Below are positions 25,200 to 35,165 of a DNA stretch of 51,105 bases, piece after piece; the stretch's first letter is position 1; each line of letters begins with the position of its first letter. Source of the stretch: Crocinitomix algicola (GTDB taxonomy: Bacteria; Bacteroidota; Bacteroidia; Flavobacteriales_D; Crocinitomicaceae); NCBI RefSeq assembly GCF_001661595.2, contig NZ_LYPF02000008.1, positions 1 to 51,105 of the forward strand, read 5' to 3'. Position numbers and translations under genes: made by a program. Under the pieces are notes generated by a model, which saw nothing but the letters and a program-made list of their open reading frames with translations, did not search any database and had not been told where the DNA came from.

Positions 25200-26256
25200 T
25201 CGATTGGTGATAAAGGGTTTGGGTAGGAAATGCCATATCCAAACCTGCCGCACCAAACTTTTTTAAGATTGCCAAATTAACGATCGTTTGTGACTCTAAT
25301 ATATCCGCTTCTTTACGGATATAATAAACGAATAGAATTCCAAGCGAAAAATCTCCAAAAGCATTAAAACTGGTTAACACCTTTTCATCTAATATCGTTT
25401 GATTTTCTTGAACGATTTCTTTTAAAATTGCGATTGCCCTTTCCATTTGCTCCGCGCTTGTATCATAAGTTAAACCAATATTTAACACAATTTTCCTGTT
25501 AGGTTCCTTATCTACATTCTCTACTGCATCGTCAGAAAACATAGAGTTTGGCACAGTTACTATTCTACCTGCCAATGTCTCAATACGCGTTGATCGAATA
25601 CCGATTTCCTTTACAATTCCATCAATCGAACCAATCTGTATTCTATCACCAATCGAAAAAGGCTTGTCCGCAAAGATCATTATTCCACCAAAGAAATTTT
25701 TCACAGTATCTTGCGCGGCTAAAGCAAATGCTAAACCTCCAATACCTAGACCTGCAATCACTGCTCCGACATCATAACCCGCATTATTTAAACCTACAAT
25801 AATTCCAAGAACCCAAATTATTATTCGCAAGCCTTTGCGAAAAATTGGAAGCAATTGGTCATCCAAATCAGATTCAGTTTTTTCAGTCATTGGCACCACA
25901 TACTCCTCAATTAAAGCATCTGATAAACGAGCAATTAACCATGTGATATTGATTACAATTAAAAAGCCGAAAACATGATCAAAAAATACTCCTGCATTGG
26001 TAAGTTGAGTGTTTATTGCCCACCAAGATGTACCTAAAACCAATCCAAACACAACCGGTTCTTCCACCTTATCAACAATAATATCATCTAATTTAGATTT
26101 AGACTTCGCTGTTAATTTTGAAATAAAACGCTTTGAAATCCAATACACTAATTTTCCTGCTAAAATTGCACCCAATATTATTCCAAAAGCAATAAAATAT
26201 TCTTGTACCGTGTTGCCATAATAGGTACGATTAAAAAAATCCGAAAAATTATCCAT
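25189..26256 (-). CDS. MscS-family mechanosensitive ion channel
   Basis: A 355-residue membrane protein with four or five helices. The pore helix is the Gly/Ala-rich VGAVIAGLGIGGLAFALAAQD, followed by TVKNFFGGIMIFADKPFSIGD and the beta domain SIDGIVKEIGIRSTRIETLAGRIVTVPNS, all hallmarks of MscS. It probably releases solutes on hypo-osmotic shock. The extra N-terminal helices and the length (longer than the E. coli channel) place it with the YbdG/YnaI-like or medium-size variants. The 3' end overlaps the serpin gene, and about 200 bases separate its start from the PBP1A gene. Confidence 0.92.
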   Translation of the reverse strand: MDNFSDFFNRTYYGNTVQEYFIAFGIILGAILAGKLVYWISKRFISKLTAKSKSKLDDIIVDKVEEPVVFGLVLGTSWWAINTQLTNAGVFFDHVFGFLIVINITWLIARLSDALIEEYVVPMTEKTESDLDDQLLPIFRKGLRIIIWVLGIIVGLNNAGYDVGAVIAGLGIGGLAFALAAQDTVKNFFGGIMIFADKPFSIGDRIQIGSIDGIVKEIGIRSTRIETLAGRIVTVPNSMFSDDAVENVDKEPNRKIVLNIGLTYDTSAEQMERAIAILKEIVQENQTILDEKVLTSFNAFGDFSLGILFVYYIRKEADILESQTIVNLAILKKFGAAGLDMAFPTQTLYHQSINP

Positions 26257-26460
26257 TACACTTTATTTAATTTGGTCAAAACTATTAATTCTATAAAAAA
26301 TAGGTTCTTATCGATGAAAAAAACAGCAGAATATTTTTTTCAAATAATCATTGAAAATACGAGAATTCAAAAGAAATAAGAATAAATAATAAGTTTTTAT
26401 TCATTCTAGACCAGCCATACCGAAATTCCCCATTTAATTTCTTAATTTTATCGCTTTGAG

Positions 26461-28887
26461 ATGGCAATGAATAAGAAAAAAACAGAAAAAGTAGTATTAG
26501 CAAAACGAACCCGTAGAATTATACTTTTAATTGTATGGTTAGCTGCATTTATCCCACTATTCTTTATCCTTTTTATGCTCAATCAGGCGAGACCAGGAAT
26601 ACCTTCTTACGAAGAATTGGCGAGCCCTCCAGATAAGCAAGCCTCTATAATTTATACTTCTGACGGCAAAGAAATGGGCCGTTTTTGGAGTGTAAATAGA
26701 AAAAGTGTTGATTATAATCGAATTTCACCTTATGTAATTTCAGCTTTAATTGCTACTGAAGACGAACGATTTTACAAACATGCTGGAGTAGATGCAGAAG
26801 GAATTGGTCGTGCTCTATCGAAAGCTGCTCTAGGTCAAGATGGTGGAGGGGCCAGTACCATCTCACAACAATTAGCGAAGCTTTTATATACAGCAAGTGA
26901 TACGATGAATGGAGGGGTTGCACGAAATAAATGGGGAAGACTTAAACAAAAATTTGGTGAAAACATTCTCGCTGTTCGTCTAGAAACTCATTATACAAAA
27001 GAGGAAATTATAACCATGTACTTGAACAATTTCGATTTTCTTTTCAACGCAGTAGGAATTTCGTCAGCATCGCAAGTTTATTTCAACAAAAGACCGGAAG
27101 ATTTAAAAATGGAAGAAGCTGCCATGCTTGTTGGGATGTGTAAAAACCCTGGAATGTTTAACCCGCTAAAGTTTCAATATAAAGATTACGACGATGATGA
27201 AGATGGAAGACGTCAATATGAATTGGATAGCACAAGAGCCTACAACCGAAGAAATACAGTGTTACACCAATGGTACAAAAACAGTAAAAAAGGGAACGAA
27301 TCTTTATTAGTGAAAATTGATGAAGCTCAATACGATTCGTTAAAAAATCTACCAATAGAAGTTGACTATCAAATTGTTGATCATAAAGAAGGTTTAGCTC
27401 CCCATTTTCGAGAAATTTTAAGAAAAGAATTAACCGATCGTTTTAAAGAAACCAATGACGATGGCACCTATAAGTACCAAAAAGCAGATGGCACTCCATA
27501 TAATATCTATCGTGATGGTTTGAGAATTTATACTACCATTGATTCCCGCATGCAAACCTATGCTGAGCATGCAGTTCAAGAACACATGGAGTCGACGTTA
27601 CAAGAGCAGTTTGACAAGAATAATGCAAAGAACAAAAGACCGCCATTTGGAAATGAAATTGATGAAGAACAAATAGCTGCGATTATGAATCGAGCAGTAA
27701 AAGCTTCAGACCGGTATTATCGACTAAATCAGGCAGGTGCTAGCGAAGCAGAAATAGACAAATCCTTTAACACACCTGTTAAGATGAAAGTCTTTAGCTA
27801 CAAAGGCGATTTTGATACGATTATGACTCCCATGGATTCCATTAAGTATTATAAATCCATTTTACAGGCAGGTGTTATGTCCATGGACCCGAAAACAGGT
27901 TTTGTTAAAGCCTGGGTTGGCGGTCCAAACTTTAATCATTTTGCTTTTGACCATGTTAAACAAGCTAAAAGACAAGTTGGATCGACCATCAAACCTTTTG
28001 TATATGCTGCTGCTATTAGTCTAGGAAAGATTGATCCATGTAAGGCTTATATCGACATGGAGTATTGTATAGACGTACCGGTAAGTGCAACTAGAGATGA
28101 GTCTTGGTGTCCACAAACTGGAACAAAAAACACTGGAGATTTAATTACAACGAAAAGTGCTTTGGCAGGATCATTAAACAATATAACTGTAGCAATAATG
28201 AAAGACATGGGAGCATTGGCTGGTCCTACAACCATGAATAAAATGTTAAAAGAAGTTGGTATAAATTTAAGAATTGAAGATGTTGTTCCAGCTATGTGTC
28301 TAGGTCCAATGGATGTATCACTTTACAATATGGTCGGTGCACAAAGTACTTTTGCGAACAAAGGCGTATACATCAAACCAATTTACGTGATGCGTGTTGA
28401 AGATAGAAACGGTAACGTTATTATAGATTTAGAATACGACATCCGTGAAGCAATGCCAGAAGAATTAGCGTATACAATGATTAACATGATGAAAGGTGCT
28501 GTGAACGGAGCTCCTAATATTCATCAAAACAATAAATATTACGCTACAAGTAGTTCTTTAAGAAGCAGTCAGCCTTGGGGTGGAATTAAATATCCAACAG
28601 CAGGTAAAACAGGTACAACAAACGGAGCATCTGATGGTTGGTTTATGGGATTGACACCCGAACTTGTTACCGGTGTTTGGGTAGGAGCGGATGATAAAGA
28701 CATCCATTTTAGAAGTTATCCTTGGGGACAAGGAGCAAGAATGGCCCTTCCGATTTATGGATACTATATGCAACAAGTTTATAAAGACAAATCCATCAAT
28801 CTCTCCACAAAAGACTTTGAGGCTCCTCCAAATTACGACATGAGTAAATTCAACTGCACAATAGAAGAAGTAGGACCAGAATTATAA
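26461..28887 (+). CDS. Penicillin-binding protein 1A (bifunctional glycosyltransferase/transpeptidase)
   Basis: An 808-residue class A PBP that polymerises and crosslinks peptidoglycan. Order: basic N-tail, membrane anchor (about 20-42), GT51 domain with catalytic Glu100 in [14 protein letters not shown] and [12 protein letters not shown] (129-140), linker, then transpeptidase with Ser508-x-x-Lys511 in GSTIKPF, SLN at 571-573 and KTGTTN at 716-721. Length and motifs are normal. It heads a long run of seven + strand genes: scoA begins 11 bases after its stop. Confidence 0.95.
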   Translation: MAMNKKKTEKVVLAKRTRRIILLIVWLAAFIPLFFILFMLNQARPGIPSYEELASPPDKQASIIYTSDGKEMGRFWSVNRKSVDYNRISPYVISALIATEDERFYKHAGVDAEGIGRALSKAALGQDGGGASTISQQLAKLLYTASDTMNGGVARNKWGRLKQKFGENILAVRLETHYTKEEIITMYLNNFDFLFNAVGISSASQVYFNKRPEDLKMEEAAMLVGMCKNPGMFNPLKFQYKDYDDDEDGRRQYELDSTRAYNRRNTVLHQWYKNSKKGNESLLVKIDEAQYDSLKNLPIEVDYQIVDHKEGLAPHFREILRKELTDRFKETNDDGTYKYQKADGTPYNIYRDGLRIYTTIDSRMQTYAEHAVQEHMESTLQEQFDKNNAKNKRPPFGNEIDEEQIAAIMNRAVKASDRYYRLNQAGASEAEIDKSFNTPVKMKVFSYKGDFDTIMTPMDSIKYYKSILQAGVMSMDPKTGFVKAWVGGPNFNHFAFDHVKQAKRQVGSTIKPFVYAAAISLGKIDPCKAYIDMEYCIDVPVSATRDESWCPQTGTKNTGDLITTKSALAGSLNNITVAIMKDMGALAGPTTMNKMLKEVGINLRIEDVVPAMCLGPMDVSLYNMVGAQSTFANKGVYIKPIYVMRVEDRNGNVIIDLEYDIREAMPEELAYTMINMMKGAVNGAPNIHQNNKYYATSSSLRSSQPWGGIKYPTAGKTGTTNGASDGWFMGLTPELVTGVWVGADDKDIHFRSYPWGQGARMALPIYGYYMQQVYKDKSINLSTKDFEAPPNYDMSKFNCTIEEVGPEL

Positions 28888-28898
28888 TACGTATTGAT

Positions 28899-29597
28899 AT
28901 GAATAAAATAGTAAAAGATGTAAACGAAGCCTTAGTTGGTATTAAAGACGGTGTAACAATAATGTTAGGCGGATTTGGTTTATGTGGTATTCCTGAAAAC
29001 AGCATTCAAAAGCTTGTTGATATGGGCATCAAAGATTTAACTTGCATTTCAAACAACGCCGGTGTTGATGATTTTGGATTAGGTTTACTTTTACAAAAAA
29101 AACAAATCAAAAAAATGATTTCATCGTATGTCGGTGAAAATGACGAATTTGAGCGACAAATGTTAAGTGGAGAATTGGAAGTTGATTTAATTCCTCAGGG
29201 TTCATTAGCCGAACGGTGTCGTGCTGGCGGAGCTGGCATCCCAGCATTTTATACCCCAGCCGGTTTTGGAACTGAAGTTGCAGAAGGTAAAGAAGTGAAA
29301 ATTTTTAATGGAAAACCCCACATCTTAGAATCTGCATTAGAAGCAGATTTTGCGATTGTAAAAGCATGGAAAGCGGATACGGCAGGCAACCTTATTTACA
29401 AAGCAACGGCCCGTAACTTTAACCCAATGATGGCGATGGCGGGAAAAATTACGATTGCCGAGGTTGAAGAAATTGTGCCTGCAGGTGAATTAGATCCTAA
29501 TTTTATTCATACACCAGGAATTTTTGTTCAACGTGTATTTAAAGGAGAACGATTCGAAAAAAGAATCGAGCAACGCACGACAAGACCGAAGTCATAA
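28899..29597 (+). CDS. scoA: Succinyl-CoA:3-ketoacid CoA-transferase, subunit A
   Basis: A 232-residue alpha subunit. Family motifs: [18 protein letters not shown] (about 20-37), [15 protein letters not shown] (about 51-65), [15 protein letters not shown] (about 110-124) and a C-terminal PGIFVQRV. With ScoB it moves CoA from succinyl-CoA to acetoacetate, feeding ketone bodies or leucine/butyrate breakdown products into acetyl-CoA. It is placed between the PBP1A gene (11 bases) and a membrane glycosyltransferase-like gene (20 bases). The partner scoB is not adjacent as usual but 1.9 kb downstream. Confidence 0.95.
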   Translation: MNKIVKDVNEALVGIKDGVTIMLGGFGLCGIPENSIQKLVDMGIKDLTCISNNAGVDDFGLGLLLQKKQIKKMISSYVGENDEFERQMLSGELEVDLIPQGSLAERCRAGGAGIPAFYTPAGFGTEVAEGKEVKIFNGKPHILESALEADFAIVKAWKADTAGNLIYKATARNFNPMMAMAGKITIAEVEEIVPAGELDPNFIHTPGIFVQRVFKGERFEKRIEQRTTRPKS

Positions 29598-29617
29598 GCC
29601 ATTATGTCAATGCGCTC

Positions 29618-31477
29618 ATGCAAATTTTAAACCTATTTAATACAAACCATTTTACGCGAGTTGAGAAGTGGATTGCGCTAGGGTTGTTTGGTTTTCTCTG
29701 GATTTATTTATTTATAAAAGCCATCTATTTACCCGTACTACACGATGAATTGGCTACTTTTTATTATTATATCCAAACGGATGTTTACTTGCCGCCATAT
29801 GCTCATTGGGATGCGAATAATCATGTTTTAAACTCCTTCTTAGGCTCTCTTTCGTATAAACTATTTGGCATGTCACCAATTGCCTTACGATTACCAAATG
29901 TTTTGTCATTTGCCTTGCTCTTTTTTGCCGCATTTAAACTTTCAGATAATCTTAAGAGTAGTATTTTGAGATGGGGCATGTTACTCGCTTTAACAACTCC
30001 CCCTTATCTCTTAGAATATTTAGCAGAATGTAGAGGTTATGGACTGTCAATTGCTTTGTTCCTTCTTGCTATTCATCTTTTTATCCGACTTCAGAAGGTT
30101 GGCAATAAAAATTCTTTGGCCTTATTATTACTTGTTCTCTTCCTGGCAACTTCCGCTAACCTCACGCTTATCATTCCTTCTTTAATCACCATTGCGCTCA
30201 TAGGTTTTTATAGGATCATAGAAAATTTTAAAACTTCCAAATTAAGTGTTCTTAAAGAACTAGCCATCTTATTACTCTTCGCGTCACCATTTTTATATTT
30301 AATCAAATTTTCCTTTGCACTCAAAGGTCGTGGAGCCTTATATTACGGTGGTGACACTGGATTTTATGACTTCACAGTTTCTTCTTTAAGTCATTTTTTC
30401 TTGGGAGGATACAATCTATTTATTGCTATCCTTCTAACAACCTTATTTTGCATATCTGGTATTTACCTAATTTATCAAATCATTGCAAACAAATCATGTG
30501 ATGTAATAAAAAAGCCAGTTGGTTATTTTCCTTTCTTACTAGTAACTGCTGTATTTTCAATCTTGTTCCTTTCTTATGGTATGGGTGTGAATTTCCCTGA
30601 GGACAGAGCTGCAATGTACCTTTATTTTCTTTTCATTCCAACTTGTGTTTTCTTACTTAATCAATTGACTCACAAAAAGAACGTCATTGGTGTTATTGGG
30701 ATTGTTTTAATTTACTTCCCCATTCAATTTACATCGCAAATAAACCCAAGCGAACCTATATTTTCCCGTCAAGAACGAACTGCACCTGAACTTTTTGAGT
30801 ATTTCATATCTCAACCAACTGATTTTAAATTTCCCACAACAATTGGCGGGTATAAAACACAGGAATTTTGCTGGTACTATCAATCTGCTTTACGTGGAGG
30901 GCAATACGGAAAAATTCACACCAATTACCATATAAACTTGGATGCCGACTTTCAATTAATTCGCGATGGTAAAGTTGATAATCCACTTCTTTTAGAATAC
31001 TACAAACCCGTCTTTAACGACCCTAAAGTAGATTTAACCTTATTTGAACGTAAGAAAAAACTAGACAAAAAACTCATTTTTACTGAGCAGGCAAAATCAA
31101 CAACAGGTTTCATCAATGACGAGTATTTTAATATATTTGAAATTGAAATTGATTCACTCCAAAACGAGACACTATATCTTGGAGCAGAATTGACCTTAAA
31201 CGCACAATCCAAACCCTTTGTTTCTTGGTTATCAGCTGGAATATTTGATGAAGAAGGCAATTCATTATATAACGAGTATATTGCATTAGACTGGCTTCGT
31301 AAAAACTGGAATGGGGATGAAAACAACCTTTTGCAAGGCACTTTACTTCATTATATTCCTGAAAAAGCTAAAACATTAAAATTTTACATTTGGAACATTG
31401 ATAAAACTTCCTATTCTATTCCTAACGGAAAGTGTTATCTTTATCAACTGAAAAGAGATTTTCCAAATCAATACTAA
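29618..31477 (+). CDS. GT-C-type membrane glycosyltransferase-like protein, inserted between scoA and scoB
   Basis: A 619-residue protein with about eleven membrane helices in the first 390 residues and a soluble C-terminal domain of about 220. The first extracytoplasmic loop has Asp43-Glu44 in VLHDELATFYYY and then WDANNHVLNSFLGS, the pattern of GT39/ArnT/GT-C enzymes that use lipid-linked sugars with an acidic catalytic residue. The acceptor and donor are unknown. It fits tightly in the operon (20 bases after scoA, 5 before scoB), with no sign of a remnant mobile element. It is classed as a glycosyltransferase by topology and motif only. Confidence 0.75.
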   Translation: MQILNLFNTNHFTRVEKWIALGLFGFLWIYLFIKAIYLPVLHDELATFYYYIQTDVYLPPYAHWDANNHVLNSFLGSLSYKLFGMSPIALRLPNVLSFALLFFAAFKLSDNLKSSILRWGMLLALTTPPYLLEYLAECRGYGLSIALFLLAIHLFIRLQKVGNKNSLALLLLVLFLATSANLTLIIPSLITIALIGFYRIIENFKTSKLSVLKELAILLLFASPFLYLIKFSFALKGRGALYYGGDTGFYDFTVSSLSHFFLGGYNLFIAILLTTLFCISGIYLIYQIIANKSCDVIKKPVGYFPFLLVTAVFSILFLSYGMGVNFPEDRAAMYLYFLFIPTCVFLLNQLTHKKNVIGVIGIVLIYFPIQFTSQINPSEPIFSRQERTAPELFEYFISQPTDFKFPTTIGGYKTQEFCWYYQSALRGGQYGKIHTNYHINLDADFQLIRDGKVDNPLLLEYYKPVFNDPKVDLTLFERKKKLDKKLIFTEQAKSTTGFINDEYFNIFEIEIDSLQNETLYLGAELTLNAQSKPFVSWLSAGIFDEEGNSLYNEYIALDWLRKNWNGDENNLLQGTLLHYIPEKAKTLKFYIWNIDKTSYSIPNGKCYLYQLKRDFPNQY

Positions 31478-31482
31478 AGACT

Positions 31483-32139
31483 ATGGCATTAGATAAAATT
31501 GGAATTGCAAAACGAATTGCTCAAGAATTACAAGATGGATGGTATGTAAATTTAGGAATTGGCATTCCTACCTTAGTTGCCAATTATATTCCTGAAGGAA
31601 TTGAAGTTGAATTTCAATCAGAGAATGGATTATTAGGCATGGGGCCATTTCCAATAGAGGGCGAGGAAGATGCGGATTTAATTAATGCTGGCAAACAAAC
31701 TGTTACAGTCATGGATGGTGGCGTAATATTTGACTCTGCAACATCTTTTGCTATGATTCGAGGACAACACGTTCAACTCACAGTTCTAGGTGCCATGGAA
31801 GTTGCTCAAAATGGAGATATTGCAAATTGGAAAATTCCTGGCAAAATGGTTAAAGGAATGGGAGGTGCGATGGATTTAGTTGCCTCTGCCCAAAACATTA
31901 TCGTGGCGATGATGCATACAAACAAAAAAGGTGAATCTAAACTTTTAAAAGAATGTACATTACCGCTAACTGGTGTGGGATGTGTTACTCGAGTTGTTAC
32001 CAACTTGGCCGTAATTAAAATAGAAGAAGGTAAATTTCATCTAGTTGAACGTGCTCCAGGTGTAAGTGTACAAGAGATTATTGATGCTACTGAAGGTGAA
32101 CTAGTGGTACCTGACAATGTACCCGAAATGGTGCTTTAA
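31483..32139 (+). CDS. scoB: Succinyl-CoA:3-ketoacid CoA-transferase, subunit B
   Basis: The frame opens earlier at 31432, but those codons lie in the preceding gene; the ATG at 31483 (MALDKIGIAKRIAQEL) matches family starts, giving 218 residues. It has LGIGIPTLVANYIPEG, the catalytic Glu in FQSENGLLGMG and the segments DGGVIFDSATSFAMIRG and WKIPGKMVKGMGGAMDL. It forms the active enzyme with ScoA. It starts 5 bases after the inserted glycosyltransferase-like gene and is followed by another after 23 bases. Confidence 0.95.
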   Translation: MALDKIGIAKRIAQELQDGWYVNLGIGIPTLVANYIPEGIEVEFQSENGLLGMGPFPIEGEEDADLINAGKQTVTVMDGGVIFDSATSFAMIRGQHVQLTVLGAMEVAQNGDIANWKIPGKMVKGMGGAMDLVASAQNIIVAMMHTNKKGESKLLKECTLPLTGVGCVTRVVTNLAVIKIEEGKFHLVERAPGVSVQEIIDATEGELVVPDNVPEMVL

Positions 32140-32162
32140 TTCCTATAAATTAATTCTTTCCA

Positions 32163-33704
32163 ATGCTCGATAAAATAAAACACCTTAAAACTATTTTATC
32201 GAATGTCTGGATCCAATTTTTATTGTTTGTTTCCGGAGTTTGGTTGCTATTTGTTCATTTAGAAATTAATAGACACATCAAAGATCGAATAATAGGTTTT
32301 CATTATTGGAGAAAAAGCGATACCTACGCGCAAATCACAAATTACTATTATAATGGGCTGAATTTTTTTGATCATTCTATCTATTATAACCAACTTAATT
32401 CTGGAGGTAAAGCTTTAGCCGAATTCCCTCTCTTTTACTATTTAATAGCCTTTCAACAAACACTATTTGGACCTCACGAAATTATCGCTAAAATCAACTG
32501 GATTGTACTTTTAATGGTCGGATTATTTTCTTTGTTTCAGATATCCCAACACTATTTAAAACATTGGTTGTTTAGTCTAATTATAGCACTTTCATTTTTT
32601 ATAAGTCCGATCTATACTATTTACTCGATTGACTTTTTACCAGACCCTGCTGCGATGTACTTTCTTTTCGTTGGCATGTGGTTATTGCTAAGACACACAC
32701 AAAATCAAAAAAACAAATCCCTCATCGGTAGCCTTATTTTTATTGCTATTGCAGGAATGATGAAACCATTCTTTCTCATTCCTTACTTAGCAATTCTGCT
32801 CACTATTCTTTTTAATCAACTGTTTTTAAAAATTAGCTCTGTTAAATTTAAGTTGAGTTATCTAGTTCCCGTTTTAGCCACTATAGGATGGTTTTTATAT
32901 GTAAACCTTTATAACAAGGCCGTTAATAGCGATTATTTCCTATCAAATACTAGAGCATTTTGGGAATTTTCAGCTACGGAAAATTTAATCACATTAGAAG
33001 CAATTCGAGTTCATTGGTTAGCTGATTATTTACATCCTGACTTTCAAATCACTTTCCTTATTCTAATAATTATCAATTTAGCTTGGTGGACCAAAAAAAC
33101 TCTCTTAATCAATATTTTTTACCTTTTTTCTTTTTTAGGATGTATCGCTTTCTATATGTTGTTTTTTAACATGTTCGAACATCACGATTACTATATTTAT
33201 CCTACACTTTTTTTTCTTCCACTAACCTTGGGGAAATTCATTTATCATCTGTCGCAAACAATTAAATCAACCACAGTGATCAATGTTATTTCTATACTTG
33301 TTTTTGGTTTATTTATGATTGCTTTAGAAAACACCTTCAATCGAATGCAACATCGCAGGGGAGACGATTTTTTAAATGGTAAATACTTTTTTGAGAACTA
33401 TGAAGGTACAGATAGCTTTTTGAGTCGAAATGGTATAGAAAAAGACGATTTAGTCATTGCATTTTCCGATAAATCTCCAAGTTTTGCCCTTAGCCTAATG
33501 AAACGAAAAGGTTGGTCAGGCTATCAAACTTATAGTGGGTTAATGCCAATTGACTCTTTAATGGCTAAAGGCGCTGATTTTTTAATTGTAAATGAGCGCG
33601 AATTCAAAGTTAGGGATTCAATTTACATTCAAGATTTTAAGGACTATCCTATTGCCGATACAAACAAAATATTTATCTATGACCTCAGACCGTACCGACA
33701 ATAA
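32163..33704 (+). CDS. Second GT-C-type membrane glycosyltransferase-like protein
   Basis: A 513-residue protein with about ten membrane helices. The first outside loop has Asp53 in YWRKSDTYAQIT, followed by an amphipathic stretch and the LAEFPLFYYLIA segment, which fits the GT-C layout (acidic residue after the first helix, then an aromatic motif). The middle has SIDFLPDPAAMYF, as in GT-C proteins. The last 100 residues are soluble. It is too different from the protein at 29618 to be a recent duplicate by eye. Function is inferred from topology only. Confidence 0.7.
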   Translation: MLDKIKHLKTILSNVWIQFLLFVSGVWLLFVHLEINRHIKDRIIGFHYWRKSDTYAQITNYYYNGLNFFDHSIYYNQLNSGGKALAEFPLFYYLIAFQQTLFGPHEIIAKINWIVLLMVGLFSLFQISQHYLKHWLFSLIIALSFFISPIYTIYSIDFLPDPAAMYFLFVGMWLLLRHTQNQKNKSLIGSLIFIAIAGMMKPFFLIPYLAILLTILFNQLFLKISSVKFKLSYLVPVLATIGWFLYVNLYNKAVNSDYFLSNTRAFWEFSATENLITLEAIRVHWLADYLHPDFQITFLILIIINLAWWTKKTLLINIFYLFSFLGCIAFYMLFFNMFEHHDYYIYPTLFFLPLTLGKFIYHLSQTIKSTTVINVISILVFGLFMIALENTFNRMQHRRGDDFLNGKYFFENYEGTDSFLSRNGIEKDDLVIAFSDKSPSFALSLMKRKGWSGYQTYSGLMPIDSLMAKGADFLIVNEREFKVRDSIYIQDFKDYPIADTNKIFIYDLRPYRQ

Positions 33705-33722
33705 CCATTCGAATAATACACT

Positions 33723-35165
33723 TTGAGAAATACTAAAATAGCCATAATAGGAGCGGGACCAGCAGGAATAACGGCTGCTTATGAACTGACAAAAGCAGGT
33801 TTTAATGTAACCGTATTCGAAGCCTCTTCTAGTGTAGGTGGGTTATCCAAAACAATTCCGTTATGGAATCAAAAAGTTGACTTAGGACCTCATCGATTTT
33901 TCAGTGATGATGCCCGCGTAAATTCACTATGGCTTGAAGTAGTTGGTAAAGATTATCGCATGGTCGATCGTTTAACCAGAATTTATTATCAAAATAAATT
34001 CTACCATTACCCTTTACGCGCATTTGATGCGCTTAAAAAACTTGGAATTGGTCAAGCTACGTTATGTGTTGGAAGTTATTTAAAGGAAAAAATTTTTCCA
34101 ACCACGAAAGATGGGTCATTCGAAACATGGGTCATTCAACGATTTGGAAGAAGACTTTATGAAATTTTTTTTAAGACGTATAGCGAAAAACTTTGGGGTA
34201 TATCTTGTCAAGATTTAGATGAAGATTTTGCGGCGCAACGTATAAAAAAACTATCGCTTTATGAAGCCTTAAAAAATGCTTTATTTTCATCACAAAATCC
34301 GAAGCATAAAACGCTAGTTGATCAATTCGCATATCCCATAGAAGGTACAGGTATGGTTTACGAGCGCATGAAAAGTTCAATTGAAAATGCCAATAACAAG
34401 GTTTATTTAAATTGTCCAGTAAAATCGGTCATTACTGCCAATAATAAAGCCAATCGCATTGAGTTGAATAATGGTGAAACCTTAGAATTTGATCATATCG
34501 TTTCAACAATGCCAATCACGCATTTAGTAGAAAACCTCAGTGAAGTACCTCAAACCGTCAAGCTCGCAGCAAAAGAGTTGAAATTTAGAAATACTACTTT
34601 AGTTTATTTAAAGATTGATGGTCAAAATATTTTTCCAGATAATTGGGTGTATATTCATGCTAAAAATTTAAAAATGGGCAGAATTACCAACTTCAGTAAT
34701 TGGGTTCCGGAAATTAACTGTGCAGCAAAATCCACTATTGTTGCTGTTGAATATTGGAGTTATAATGATGATGAACTTTGGCTAGCATCTGAGGATGAAA
34801 TTATCTCACTCGCAAAAAATGAATTGCACCAAACAGGATTAATTAAAAACCTTTCAATAAGTGATGGTCACGTCATTCGCCTCCCAAAATGTTATCCAGT
34901 TTATAAGACGGGATATAAAGAATCACTCTCCAAAGTTGAAAGCCACCTCTCCACAATTCACAACTTAACGGTAATTGGTCGTTATGGTTCATTTAAATAT
35001 AACAATCAAGATCATAGTATTTTAATGGGTATTTTGGCGGCTGAAAATATAATTTCTCAAAAGAATCATAATCTATGGAAAATTAACACCGATTATGAAA
35101 CATATCAAGAAAAATCTACAATTACTGCTAGCGGATTAAATTTTACCCATGCAAACGAAAAATAA
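33723..35165 (+). CDS. FAD-dependent amine-oxidase/UGM-like flavoprotein
   Basis: A 480-residue protein starting with TTG: the frame is closed by a stop six bases upstream of it and the Rossmann motif IAIIGAGPAGITAAYELTKAG starts at residue 6, so no other start fits. A VFEASSSVGG second strand and DLGPHRFF follow, the layout of protoporphyrinogen oxidase, amine oxidase and UDP-galactopyranose mutase-like flavoenzymes. The segment TRIYYQNKFYHYPLRAF recalls UGM-type proteins found in sugar clusters. The C-terminus has the FAD-contact IGRYGSFKYNNQDHSILMG. Because it stands between GT-C-like genes, an activity on a sugar nucleotide or lipid-linked sugar is plausible. The last 17 bases overlap the next gene. 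Confidence 0.82.
   Translation: MRNTKIAIIGAGPAGITAAYELTKAGFNVTVFEASSSVGGLSKTIPLWNQKVDLGPHRFFSDDARVNSLWLEVVGKDYRMVDRLTRIYYQNKFYHYPLRAFDALKKLGIGQATLCVGSYLKEKIFPTTKDGSFETWVIQRFGRRLYEIFFKTYSEKLWGISCQDLDEDFAAQRIKKLSLYEALKNALFSSQNPKHKTLVDQFAYPIEGTGMVYERMKSSIENANNKVYLNCPVKSVITANNKANRIELNNGETLEFDHIVSTMPITHLVENLSEVPQTVKLAAKELKFRNTTLVYLKIDGQNIFPDNWVYIHAKNLKMGRITNFSNWVPEINCAAKSTIVAVEYWSYNDDELWLASEDEIISLAKNELHQTGLIKNLSISDGHVIRLPKCYPVYKTGYKESLSKVESHLSTIHNLTVIGRYGSFKYNNQDHSILMGILAAENIISQKNHNLWKINTDYETYQEKSTITASGLNFTHANEK

Noticed and set aside
31432-31482. Longer scoB start
   Set aside because: These codons are inside the preceding membrane protein gene and precede the usual MALDKIG start.
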